Origin: Phycisphaera sp.
GTDB taxonomy: Bacteria; Planctomycetota; Phycisphaerae; Phycisphaerales; UBA1924
DNA: 64,000 bases
Direction: 5' to 3'
Assembly: GCA_025916675.1 (NCBI GenBank)
Contig: CP098402.1
Location: forward strand, 491,205 to 555,204
Notes under the pieces: model-generated
What the model was told of the DNA's origin: nothing
Seen by the model: only the letters and a program-made list of their open reading frames with translations
The model's database searches: none
Program-made: the position numbers and the translations under genes
Shown here: positions 52,461 to 60,712 of the stretch, piece by piece
Numbering within the stretch: position 1 is the stretch's first letter
How the letters are laid out: each line of letters begins with the position of its first letter

Positions 52461-54812
52461 CTATGGGCACCCGGCGTCGAAGGCGTTCTGGAAAGCAAGA
52501 AAATCGAAGATCGTCAGGCTGCCATCACCATCGAAATCGGCTCGGGCGTCACCGTCCTGGAAGAGGTTCTGGTAGGCTAGCGCGTCGAAGATGGTCAGCG
52601 TGCCATCGCCGTCGATGTCCACCGGGCAGCCGCACGCGGGGTTGGCGAAGGTGATGCGCATCTGCCCCGGACCGCGGTGTGGGCCGCCGATGGTCGCCAG
52701 GTCGTCCAGGCCATCGCCGTTCAGATCGGCCAGGGCCATGCGCCGGAAGGGTGTGCCAACATCGATCGTTGGGCCGGGGTTGAGCCACCCATCTCCATCC
52801 TGGACGAACACACGGGCCTCGAACAACCCGAGGACCACCAGATCGGTGCTGCCGTCGCGATCGAAGTCGGCCGCGATCAGGTCGCTTGGGAGTCGGCCGA
52901 TGGCGAGCGACGTCTGAAAGCTCAGCACCCCCGTTCGGTCGTTCTCGTAGATCGAGACGAAGTCCACTTCACCGTCGCGATACTCGAACGCGACCGCAAG
53001 ATCCGGCCAGCCGTCGCCGTTGAAGTCGCCCGTCACGGCGTCGACGGGCGACTCGAACTCGACGAGCACCTCGCCTGGCTCGAATGCGCCGCCCGGCACG
53101 CCGCGCGATAGCGTGACCACATCACCGGCCGACGACACCACGGCGGCGTCGATGGCGCCGTCGCGATCGAAGTCCGCGTACGCGAAGGTTCTGCCGCTAC
53201 GAGCCGCCTCGAAGAAACTCGCCGGCTCGAAGGTCGCGTCGCCACGGTTAAGCAGGACGCCCAGGGCGTCGCTGCCGCCAGTGGCGAACAGCAGGTCCAG
53301 ATCGCCATCGGCGTCCAGGTCGACCAGCGCCATGTCGTCGGGCCCCCCGCCCGGGCGCCATCGGCTCGCCAGCTCGAACGCGCCTCGGCCGTCGCCGAGC
53401 AGGACGGTCAGGTCGTTCTCGCGGAGCCCCGCCACGATGAGGTCGATCGTGCCATCGCCGTCCAGGTCGCCCGCCGAGACCGGCCCGGGAGCCTCAGTGA
53501 GCACGAAGTCCGTGCGCTCGTACGACGGGCCATCACCCTCGTTGATCAGCACGCCGAGCGTGCCGTCGTACACGTTCGTGATCGCCAGGTCGTCGTCGCC
53601 ATCCCCGTCGAAGTCGGCCGCCGCGATGCCGCCCGTGCCCACGTGGCCGATGGCGACCTGCTCGCCGAACCGGCCGCCGCCCTTCCCGCGCAGCACGCGG
53701 GCGTAGCTGGGCTCGTCGCTCTTGGCCGTCACCAGATCGGTCCGGCCGTCGTTATCGATGTCGGCCGCCACGATCCCGGAGTTTCGGTAGCCCGCCGCCG
53801 AGGCCACCGCCGGCCCGAAGCCACCCTCGCCATCGCCGGGCAGCACGAACACGCGGCTGCCGTCGTAGTCGCGTAGCACCAGGTCGAGCGTGCCATCGTC
53901 GGTCACGTCGGCCGCGGGCCCGATCGCTCCGGGCACGCCCGGGTCGATGACGCACGATTCGGAAAACGATCCCCTGCCGTCGTTGACCAGCCAGCGGACG
54001 GGCTCGGTCTCGCGCCCCTGCACGAGCAGGTCGGCATCGCCGTCACGATCGAAGTCGCCGCCGACCAGGAATCCCGCCAAGTCTGGCGCCGGCCACGACT
54101 CCGGCGCGCCAAACACGCCGCCGCCAGCGTTGCGGAGCACCAGCACCAGATCGTTGCGACCATCGGGGAACGCGAGATCCACATCGCCGTCGCCGTCCAG
54201 GTCGGCCGCGACGATGTCGTCGCGCACCTGGCCGATCGCCACGAGCGTGCGGGCCCGCACCAGCCTGCCCGTGCCATCGTTGAGCAGCAGCACGACCTCG
54301 TCGTCGAACACCGTCGTCGTCACGGCGTCGGTGTCGCCGTCGCCATCGAGGTCGGCTAGCGCGAGCGAGATCGGGCCATCGCCCACCAGCACCATCGCGT
54401 GCTCGGCGAACACGCCCGCGCCGTTGTTGATGTACACCACCACGCCGTCACCGCGCTGGTCGGCCACGACAAGGTCCATGTCGCCATCGCCGTCCATGTC
54501 GGAGGCTTCGACGCGATACGGGAAGCCATGGCCGGCCAGGGCCTGGCGGAAGGGGAACCGCCCCGTGCCGTCGTTGAGGGAGACCACGACCTCGTTGCCG
54601 TACCCGTCGGCGGCCGCCAGGTCAGGATGGCCGTCGCCGTTGAAGTCGGCGCTGGCGATGTCGAACACCTCCCCGCTGGCCGGCAGGATCTCATCGGTGA
54701 TGAACAGTTCCCGCGGGTCGCACACCTGCCCGCGGGCCGCTCCCACCGTGGCGAGCAGTGCCATCGCGCCCATGCACGCCGACCGCCCCTGTTGTCGAGT
54801 GCCTGGCCCCAT
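52461..54812 (-). CDS. Secreted VCBS/FG-GAP propeller protein with GC-type dockerin end
   Basis: A 783-residue exported protein with signal region MGAMALLATVGAARGQ. About twelve VCBS/FG-GAP repeats follow; loops read ADFNGDGHPDLAAAD, SDMDGDGDMDLVVAD, ADFDGDGDDDLAITN. The end has CPVDIDGDGTLTIFDALAYQN and DFDGDGSLTIFDFLAFQN, closing DAGCP. It resembles large secreted propellers that bind calcium and polymers. AAAGGAG precedes ATG 54812. It does not share the promoter block of its two paralogues. Confidence 0.87.
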   Translation of the reverse strand: MGPGTRQQGRSACMGAMALLATVGAARGQVCDPRELFITDEILPASGEVFDIASADFNGDGHPDLAAADGYGNEVVVSLNDGTGRFPFRQALAGHGFPYRVEASDMDGDGDMDLVVADQRGDGVVVYINNGAGVFAEHAMVLVGDGPISLALADLDGDGDTDAVTTTVFDDEVVLLLNDGTGRLVRARTLVAIGQVRDDIVAADLDGDGDVDLAFPDGRNDLVLVLRNAGGGVFGAPESWPAPDLAGFLVGGDFDRDGDADLLVQGRETEPVRWLVNDGRGSFSESCVIDPGVPGAIGPAADVTDDGTLDLVLRDYDGSRVFVLPGDGEGGFGPAVASAAGYRNSGIVAADIDNDGRTDLVTAKSDEPSYARVLRGKGGGRFGEQVAIGHVGTGGIAAADFDGDGDDDLAITNVYDGTLGVLINEGDGPSYERTDFVLTEAPGPVSAGDLDGDGTIDLIVAGLRENDLTVLLGDGRGAFELASRWRPGGGPDDMALVDLDADGDLDLLFATGGSDALGVLLNRGDATFEPASFFEAARSGRTFAYADFDRDGAIDAAVVSSAGDVVTLSRGVPGGAFEPGEVLVEFESPVDAVTGDFNGDGWPDLAVAFEYRDGEVDFVSIYENDRTGVLSFQTSLAIGRLPSDLIAADFDRDGSTDLVVLGLFEARVFVQDGDGWLNPGPTIDVGTPFRRMALADLNGDGLDDLATIGGPHRGPGQMRITFANPACGCPVDIDGDGTLTIFDALAYQNLFQDGDARADFDGDGSLTIFDFLAFQNAFDAGCP

Positions 54813-54961
54813 GTTCGTCTCCTTTGATCGTGGCGGGCACCGATCGACACCCGCTGGCTTCGGTATCGGGGTTTGGCTAGCCGCCGTCGTAGTTTTGCGG
54901 TCCGGCCGCAGCGGCCAGGCGATCGAAACACGCTCTCAACGCGGCACGAGCGCCCGGTTGT

Positions 54962-55522
54962 TCATGAAGAACCAACACCCGCGCTCGCACGGCCCATCAA
55001 CGGCCCGCTCACCCGCTCAAAGTCCTCCTTGCCCAGGCACACCGTGCGCCACCGCGCGCTTCGTACTCTCATTTGGGCGGCGTATGCCTCCACGTCGATG
55101 GCGCGCAGGGCGTACCAGCGGTCCTTGAAGATCCAGGCGTCCTCGAACAGCGGGCTGGGTGTGGTGGGCGGCTCGCCCGCGCACTCATACACAAACACGA
55201 AGCAGGCGGTGTAGTCGTGGCCGAACATGGACCGCCAGCGGCGGAGGCTGTCGACGTCGTCGTCGGTCACCCAGTTCTCAAGCCGCGTCGAGCCCACGGG
55301 CAGGCGGCGGCCCTTGAGTTCGACCAACAGATTGGGCGTGCCGTAGAGGACGTAGTCGAAGGCCTTCAGCGTCTTGCTGCGGCCGGCCTGGATCGTCGCG
55401 AGCGGTGCCTGTTCGCCGGGCAAAACCGCCCGGCGGGCCTCGTCGACGGCGACGTAGGGCACGCCACGCTCGGCCAGCATGCTGGTAAACGCCCGCTCGT
55501 AGTGGATCTGGCGGCGGCCCAT
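54962..55522 (-). CDS. HYExAFE-family protein
   Basis: A 186-residue cytoplasmic protein beginning MGRRQIHYERAFT, the HYExAFE signature of a planctomycete family (here the final E is T). The core DYVLYGTPNLLVELKGRR, with preceding Asp and an ExK, resembles the catalytic strand pair of PD-(D/E)XK nucleases; that likeness is my inference. The C-terminal half has aromatic and basic residues (DAWIFKDRWYALRAIDVEAY). It is divergent from the metallophosphoesterase gene. Confidence 0.82.
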   Translation of the reverse strand: MGRRQIHYERAFTSMLAERGVPYVAVDEARRAVLPGEQAPLATIQAGRSKTLKAFDYVLYGTPNLLVELKGRRLPVGSTRLENWVTDDDVDSLRRWRSMFGHDYTACFVFVYECAGEPPTTPSPLFEDAWIFKDRWYALRAIDVEAYAAQMRVRSARWRTVCLGKEDFERVSGPLMGRASAGVGSS

Positions 55523-55705
55523 GAGGCTGGATGATAGCGGTGTGTTCGGGGTGGCGAACGGTGGCTGCCGGCCGAGTGTTCAGGCCGTGTCAGCCGGGCG
55601 TCAAGTGTGCGTTCAAGCCGCAGAGAACAGCGGATACGGGCCGTGCGCGGTGGTAGGCTCGGACCGCTGCCGAACCCGCTCCCCGCTATCCGGAGTCGCC
55701 CTGCC

Positions 55706-57793
55706 ATGAGCCATGCCAGTCCTCTGATTGTTTTGCTGCTCGCGTTGCTCGCGTGCGATGCAACTGGTGCTTCCAGCGGCCACATCGCCCGACAAGGCGA
55801 ACGCGAGCCAGGGTACGAGGCGAAGGACGAGACGCCCTTCCTCTTCCACGACCGGCACGTGCACACGCACAACCGCCCGCACGCCACCGTCGCGCCCGAT
55901 GGCACGCGTTTCTTCACGACGCGCGACTCGGCGGTCACGCTGCCCTTGCCGGGCGAGGACGACGCGTTCGTGTTCGCGGTCTTCGGCGATCGCACGGGCG
56001 GGCCCGACCTGGGCATCAATGTGCTGGCCGACGCGGTGCGTGATGTGAACCTCATCGAGCCCGACCTGGTCATGACCGTGGGCGACATGATCGACGGCTA
56101 CAACCAGAGCGCCCAGTGGATGACCGAGATGGGCGAGTTCAAGGCCGTCATGGGCGAGCTGCTGTGCCCCTGGTTCCCGGTCGCGGGCAACCACGACATT
56201 TACTGGCGGGGTGAAGGCAAGCCCGAGGGCGAGCACGAAGATAGCTACGAGATGCACTTCGGCCCGCTGTGGTACAGCTTCACGCACAAGGACAGCCACT
56301 TCATCATCCTGTACACCGACGAGAGCAACCCGGAGACCGGCGAGAAGAACTTCAACAAGCCAGCCAGCCAGGCGATGAGCCCCGAGCAGAAGGGGTTCTT
56401 GGCCGACGCGTTGGAGCGTGGCAAGGACGCGACGCACCAGTTCGTGTTCGTGCACCACCCGCGATGGCTGGGGCGCAACTACGGCAGCGACTGGAACGAC
56501 AACGTGCACCCGATGCTGGTCGAGGCCGGCAACGTGCGGGCCGTCTTCGCGGGCCACATCCACCGCATGCGGCACGATTTTGGTCCGAACGGCAACGACG
56601 GCATCGAGTACGTTACGCTGGCCACCGTCGGCGGCCACCAGAACGGCCAGGTTCCCGACGCCGGCTGGCTGCACCAGTACCACCTGATCACCGTGCGTCC
56701 CCAGCAGATCGCCATGACGGCCTACCCCGTCGGTGCCGCGATGAACGTGCGCGAGATCACCGGGGAGACGGCCGACATGCTGGCCCGCCAGGCCCGCAGC
56801 GCGGCCCAGATCGACGGCGTTGTTGGCTTCGATGCGACCGGGAGCGCTCGCGGCGAGGTCGCCCTGACCATCGAGAACACGACCGACCGGCCCCTGGACC
56901 TCGCCGTCACACCGGCCTCGGGCGACAACCGTTGGCTCGTGCGGCCCGATCACGTCCACGCGATCTTGCAGCCGGGGGAAATGAAAGAAGTCGCGTTCCT
57001 GATCGGTCGCCCGTCGAACACTGCCGACGACTACCTCGATCGGTTGAGCCTCGCGGTCGACGCCGACTACCTGGGCCAGACCGCTCGCTACGCCTTGCCC
57101 ACGCAGGAGGTCGAGGTGCCGGTCGACCTCGCGAGCCTGATGGGGAGCGAGCCCGCGGCGGTGAACATGGCCCTGGACTTCGACGGCGTCGACGATGCCA
57201 TCCTCGTGCCCAGCCACGCCGCGAGCGTGGCCCAGGGGCCGTTCACGTTGGAGTGCTGGTTCAACGCACGCAGCTTCTCGGGCCGCCGGGGGTTGGTCAC
57301 CAAGACGCAGAGCAGCGAGTACGGCTTCTTCGTGAGCAACGGGGTGCTGGGCTTCAGCAACCACCTGGGCGGCGGCTACCGGAACAATCGGGTCCTGGAC
57401 GCGATCGAGACCGACACCTGGCACCACGTCGCGGCGGTCTACGACGGCAACGCCACCCGCGTGTACCTCGATGGCGAATTAGTCTCCACCGAGGGCGTCG
57501 ATCCCGCGTGGGACCGCAGAACCAACGGCCTGCCGCTGATCATCGGGGCCGACCCCGACGGCTCGGGCAACCCCATGAGCTTCTTCGAGGGCCAGATCGA
57601 CGAGGTCCGCCTGTCCAACACCGCACGCTACCGCGGGGAGCGGTTCAGCCCGCAGCGACGCCTCGGGGCCGACGCCGCCACCGTGGTCCTGTACACCTTC
57701 GACCGCTCCCTTGGCCCCTACGTCCTGGATGGCTCGGGCAATGGCCACCACGCCAGGCGTGTCGGCTCGCCCAAGGCCGTCGACGCCCGGTAA
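55706..57793 (+). CDS. Secreted metallophosphoesterase with LamG-like domain
   Basis: A 695-residue exported protein with a signal ending in LLALLAC (possible lipobox). The calcineurin-like phosphoesterase domain has FGDRTGG, VGDMIDGY, GNHDIYW, FVFVHHPRW and FAGHIHRM, giving the two-metal site. A beta-rich middle follows (residues ~370-470). The C-terminal third is a LamG/concanavalin-like domain (MALDFDGVDDAILVPSH, HHVAAVYDGNATRVYLDG, GQIDEVRLSNTARY). It probably acts on phosphate esters at the cell surface, with LamG for carbohydrate binding. ATG 55706 gives the signal peptide. Confidence 0.88.
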   Translation: MSHASPLIVLLLALLACDATGASSGHIARQGEREPGYEAKDETPFLFHDRHVHTHNRPHATVAPDGTRFFTTRDSAVTLPLPGEDDAFVFAVFGDRTGGPDLGINVLADAVRDVNLIEPDLVMTVGDMIDGYNQSAQWMTEMGEFKAVMGELLCPWFPVAGNHDIYWRGEGKPEGEHEDSYEMHFGPLWYSFTHKDSHFIILYTDESNPETGEKNFNKPASQAMSPEQKGFLADALERGKDATHQFVFVHHPRWLGRNYGSDWNDNVHPMLVEAGNVRAVFAGHIHRMRHDFGPNGNDGIEYVTLATVGGHQNGQVPDAGWLHQYHLITVRPQQIAMTAYPVGAAMNVREITGETADMLARQARSAAQIDGVVGFDATGSARGEVALTIENTTDRPLDLAVTPASGDNRWLVRPDHVHAILQPGEMKEVAFLIGRPSNTADDYLDRLSLAVDADYLGQTARYALPTQEVEVPVDLASLMGSEPAAVNMALDFDGVDDAILVPSHAASVAQGPFTLECWFNARSFSGRRGLVTKTQSSEYGFFVSNGVLGFSNHLGGGYRNNRVLDAIETDTWHHVAAVYDGNATRVYLDGELVSTEGVDPAWDRRTNGLPLIIGADPDGSGNPMSFFEGQIDEVRLSNTARYRGERFSPQRRLGADAATVVLYTFDRSLGPYVLDGSGNGHHARRVGSPKAVDAR

Positions 57794-57876
57794 TCGCCCC
57801 AAGGGCCGAGCGGGACACCCCCAAGAACCGCCTGGGGAATAAGGCCGGGCCCACGCGACTCCATATCATACTAACC

Positions 57877-59238
57877 ATGGCTGAAGTGCTGACCGATCCC
57901 CTGGCCCGCCTGGCGCTCGTCCGCGAGTTGCTCGAGGATGTCAGCCGCGCTGAAGAACCCGGGCAGATCCAGCTCGCCTTCCGCCGCATGTGGCAGCTCT
58001 ACCCGGTTGACCTGTACGTCTCGGCCTCGGTCCGCGGGCTGGCCGAGGGCCAGTACAAGGTCACGCGGATCATCGACACCCAGGAGGTTGCCGACGCCCC
58101 GGATGATGGCAAGAACATCTACGAGCGGTTCGATCCCTGGAAGAACTGGAAGGCGCTCCCGGTGCATGGCGGCGGCTTGCTGGGCGAGATCATGGATGCT
58201 GGCGAGCCGGCGGTGGTCCGGATCGACGGCGTGAAGGACGACCCCGCGCTGGGCGATGCCGCCGCGGGCATGAAGGCGGTGCTGGCGACACCGATCTTCG
58301 ATCGCGGTCGACCGCTCAACTGGGCCTTCCAGTTCGTTCGTGATGCCGAGGCGTTCAACGAGGAAGCGCTCGAATTGTTCGTGATGGTGGCAAACCTCAG
58401 CGGCACGGCGACACGCAACCTCGTGGCCGTGCGTGAGGCCGAGCAGGCGACCAGCCGGCTGCGCGGGCAGTTCGAGGAAGTCGCCCGCGTTCAGCAGAGC
58501 CTGCTGCCTCGCTCGCTGCCGGATATTCCCGGGCTCTCGCTGGCAACGAGCTACCTCACCAGTGACCAGGCGGGCGGGGACTACTACGACTTCTTCCCAT
58601 TCGAGGACGGCCGCTGGGGCATCCTCATCGCCGATGTGGCCGGCCACGGGGCCGCGGCGGCCACGGTGATGGCCATGCTCCACGCGATCCTGCACGCTTA
58701 CGAGGGCAGCGGCATCCATCCGCACCTCGTGCTCGAGCACGCCAACAGCCGCCTCGTCGCCGCCGGGCTCGAGGGCGCGTTCACCACGGCCTTCCTGGGC
58801 GTGTACGACCCCGCGACGGGCGAGTTCCAGTTCAGCCGGGCCGGGCATAACCCGCCGCGATGGAAGCGGGGCGCCTCGGGCGAGGTGCTCTCGATCGAGG
58901 AGGCGGGCAGCCTGCCGCTGGGTGTGTTCGAGCCACTGGGTGCGACCAGCGCATCGATCAGGCTCGAGCCGGGCGACACCATCGTGCTTTATACCGATGG
59001 CATCACCGAATCGTTCAACCAGAAGCGTGAGATGTTCGGCGTGAACGGCCTGGACGAGGCGCTCGAAGGTTGCTCGGGTCAGCCGGCCTGCGTGGTCGAT
59101 TCGGTCCACGGCGCACTCTACGAGCACACGAACTCACGCACGCGAGACGACGATCAGACCATCGTCGCCCTGCGCTACGCTGGCGTCCCCCAGGACCAGG
59201 ATGCCACGTTCAGCACCGCCGCCGGCGTCCTGGCATGA
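57877..59238 (+). CDS. SpoIIE/RsbU-type PP2C serine phosphatase
   Basis: A 453-residue cytoplasmic regulator. The N-terminal ~190 residues look like a GAF-type sensor (AVLATPIFDRGRPLNWAFQF, EALELFVMVANLSGTATRN). A coiled linker (FEEVARVQQSLLPRSLPDIPG) leads to the SpoIIE phosphatase domain with DQAGGDYYDFF, IADVAGHGAAAA, FSRAGHNPP and VLYTDGITES, all metal-binding Asp and Gly motifs present. It would dephosphorylate an anti-sigma-factor antagonist. Its stop overlaps the next start (ATGA). Confidence 0.92.
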   Translation: MAEVLTDPLARLALVRELLEDVSRAEEPGQIQLAFRRMWQLYPVDLYVSASVRGLAEGQYKVTRIIDTQEVADAPDDGKNIYERFDPWKNWKALPVHGGGLLGEIMDAGEPAVVRIDGVKDDPALGDAAAGMKAVLATPIFDRGRPLNWAFQFVRDAEAFNEEALELFVMVANLSGTATRNLVAVREAEQATSRLRGQFEEVARVQQSLLPRSLPDIPGLSLATSYLTSDQAGGDYYDFFPFEDGRWGILIADVAGHGAAAATVMAMLHAILHAYEGSGIHPHLVLEHANSRLVAAGLEGAFTTAFLGVYDPATGEFQFSRAGHNPPRWKRGASGEVLSIEEAGSLPLGVFEPLGATSASIRLEPGDTIVLYTDGITESFNQKREMFGVNGLDEALEGCSGQPACVVDSVHGALYEHTNSRTRDDDQTIVALRYAGVPQDQDATFSTAAGVLA

Positions 59239-59726
59239 ACCCGGCCGGGCGAGACTGGTTCGAGCGGTCGCCGTTCGGGCCATCCGATGCACGAGGCAAC
59301 TCGACAACCGAGAGTGGCTTGCGGTTCAACTGCACGATGTGCGGAAATTGCTGCACCGGCGTGCCAGGCACGGTGATGCTCGACGCGAGCGAGCGAGCAG
59401 CGCTGGCCCGGCACCTCGGCGTGAGCGAAGCCGAATTCATTGCGCAATACACCAAGCCGATCGATGGCGGCATCTCGCTGGACGAACGCCTGACCGCGTT
59501 CGGGTGGGACTGCGTGTTCCTCGATCGCACGACCGTGCCCGGCAAGGCCGTCTGCGGTGTGTACCGAGCCCGACCCAAGCAGTGCCGCACCTGGCCCTTC
59601 TGGAAGCGCAACCTGACCGATGAGCGTGCGTGGGATCGGGCGAGCGCCACGTGCCCCGGCATGAACACCGGAACGCTCACGCCCCCCCGCACCGTGCGCT
59701 TGACGCGTGACGCGAGCCCCATCTGA
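59235..59726 (+). CDS. YkgJ-type cysteine-cluster protein 1
   Basis: A 163-residue protein with the cluster FNCTMCGNCCTGVPG, then AVCGVYRARPKQCRTWPFW and a late Cys in ATCPGM. This is the CxxCxxCC...C...C pattern of YkgJ/UPF0153 proteins, thought to bind zinc or an iron-sulfur cluster. ATG 59235 overlaps the phosphatase stop and its TGA overlaps the next ATG (TGATG), so three genes are tightly coupled. Role unknown. Confidence 0.85.
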   Translation: MNPAGRDWFERSPFGPSDARGNSTTESGLRFNCTMCGNCCTGVPGTVMLDASERAALARHLGVSEAEFIAQYTKPIDGGISLDERLTAFGWDCVFLDRTTVPGKAVCGVYRARPKQCRTWPFWKRNLTDERAWDRASATCPGMNTGTLTPPRTVRLTRDASPI

Positions 59727-60256
59727 TGCCGGCGTTCGATGTCGAGGATGTCGCCCAGGCCCGGCGTTGGCTTGATGCGGTGCGAGAGCCCGAGGTCGGC
59801 CAGCGGCTGGACGCGATCTACGCCATGATCGCCGACCAGGTGGCCGCCCGTGCCCCGGCGTGCGCGGCATCGGGCCGCTGCTGCAATTTCGAATCCTACG
59901 GTCACCGTCTATATGTCACCGGGCTCGAAGCCGCGTGGTGCGTGCGCCAGCTCGCGCCCGAACATCCCAGCCTGACGCCCGACACCGTTGTCGACGCGCT
60001 CGAGCGGGGCGGGTGCCCGTTCCAGGACGGCACGCTGTGCGGCGTACACACCATCAAGCCCGTGGGGTGTCGCACGTACTTCTGCGATCCGACATCCCAG
60101 GAGTGGCAAGAAGGCCTAACCGAGCGCGCGCACGCCATGGTGAAAGCTCTGCACCTCACGGCGGGCGTACCGTACCGATACATGGAGTGGAGGGCGATGC
60201 TGTCGTTGCTCGCCGAAGTTCTTCTTATTGATCCTGAGACTCAATTACAAACGTGA
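59726..60256 (+). CDS. YkgJ-type cysteine-cluster protein 2
   Basis: A 176-residue paralogous cysteine-cluster protein with ACAASGRCCNFESYGH, GGCPFQDGTLCGVH and KPVGCRTYFCDP. The spacing of the first Cys pair differs from protein 1 (CxxxxxCC). The N-terminus is helical (DAIYAMIADQVAARAP) and the C-terminus is a helical tail. Its 3' end overlaps the convergent dtd gene by 32 bp. Function unknown. Confidence 0.83.
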   Translation: MPAFDVEDVAQARRWLDAVREPEVGQRLDAIYAMIADQVAARAPACAASGRCCNFESYGHRLYVTGLEAAWCVRQLAPEHPSLTPDTVVDALERGGCPFQDGTLCGVHTIKPVGCRTYFCDPTSQEWQEGLTERAHAMVKALHLTAGVPYRYMEWRAMLSLLAEVLLIDPETQLQT

Positions 60257-60680
60257 CCGGCCCGTCATTGCAAAGACGCACGTGCATCTCCGATCCAAAA
60301 ACGCCGGTCTCAACGTTGATGCCCTTCCCTGAAAATTTCTCCACAAACTCCTTAAACATGCCACTCGCCGCATCGGACGGCATGGCCGTATCGAAGCTGG
60401 GTCGAAGGCCCTTGCCGATGTCGCATCCCACGGTGAAGTTTGGCACGAGAAGGATTCTTGCATCGGGAACTTCCAGCACAGAGAGATTCATCTTGTCTTG
60501 CGTATCCGGGAACACTCGCAACCGTAAGAGCTTGTTGGCCATCCAATCCAATGTGGAATCGGTATCGCCGCGTTGCAAGCCAACCAAGGCCAGTAGGCCG
60601 TGGCCGATTTGTCCGCTAACATCGCCCTCTCGTGGGAGGATGACACTGGCTTCGGCTACACGTTGGATGACAACTCGCAT
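60225..60680 (-). CDS. dtd: D-aminoacyl-tRNA deacylase (Dtd)
   Basis: A 151-residue enzyme that removes D-amino acids from tRNA. The start MRVVIQRVAEASV, GLLALVGLQRGDT, NKLLRLRVFPD and the C-terminal gatekeeping loop NDGPVTFVIES are typical. The usual catalytic motif SQFTL is here PNFTVG: the catalytic Thr remains but Ser-Gln is replaced. It is convergent with, and overlaps, the second cysteine-cluster gene and is divergent from the amine-oxidase-fold gene. Confidence 0.9.
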   Translation of the reverse strand: MRVVIQRVAEASVILPREGDVSGQIGHGLLALVGLQRGDTDSTLDWMANKLLRLRVFPDTQDKMNLSVLEVPDARILLVPNFTVGCDIGKGLRPSFDTAMPSDAASGMFKEFVEKFSGKGINVETGVFGSEMHVRLCNDGPVTFVIESQDQ

Positions 60681-60712
60681 CTCCCGGCTCTCCCTTTCGC
60701 TCCGAGGCGGGC

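Noticed and set aside
56269-57876. Long in-frame extension upstream of the SpoIIE phosphatase
   Set aside because: It runs through the metallophosphoesterase gene in another frame and is Arg/Pro-rich; the phosphatase homology begins at 57877.
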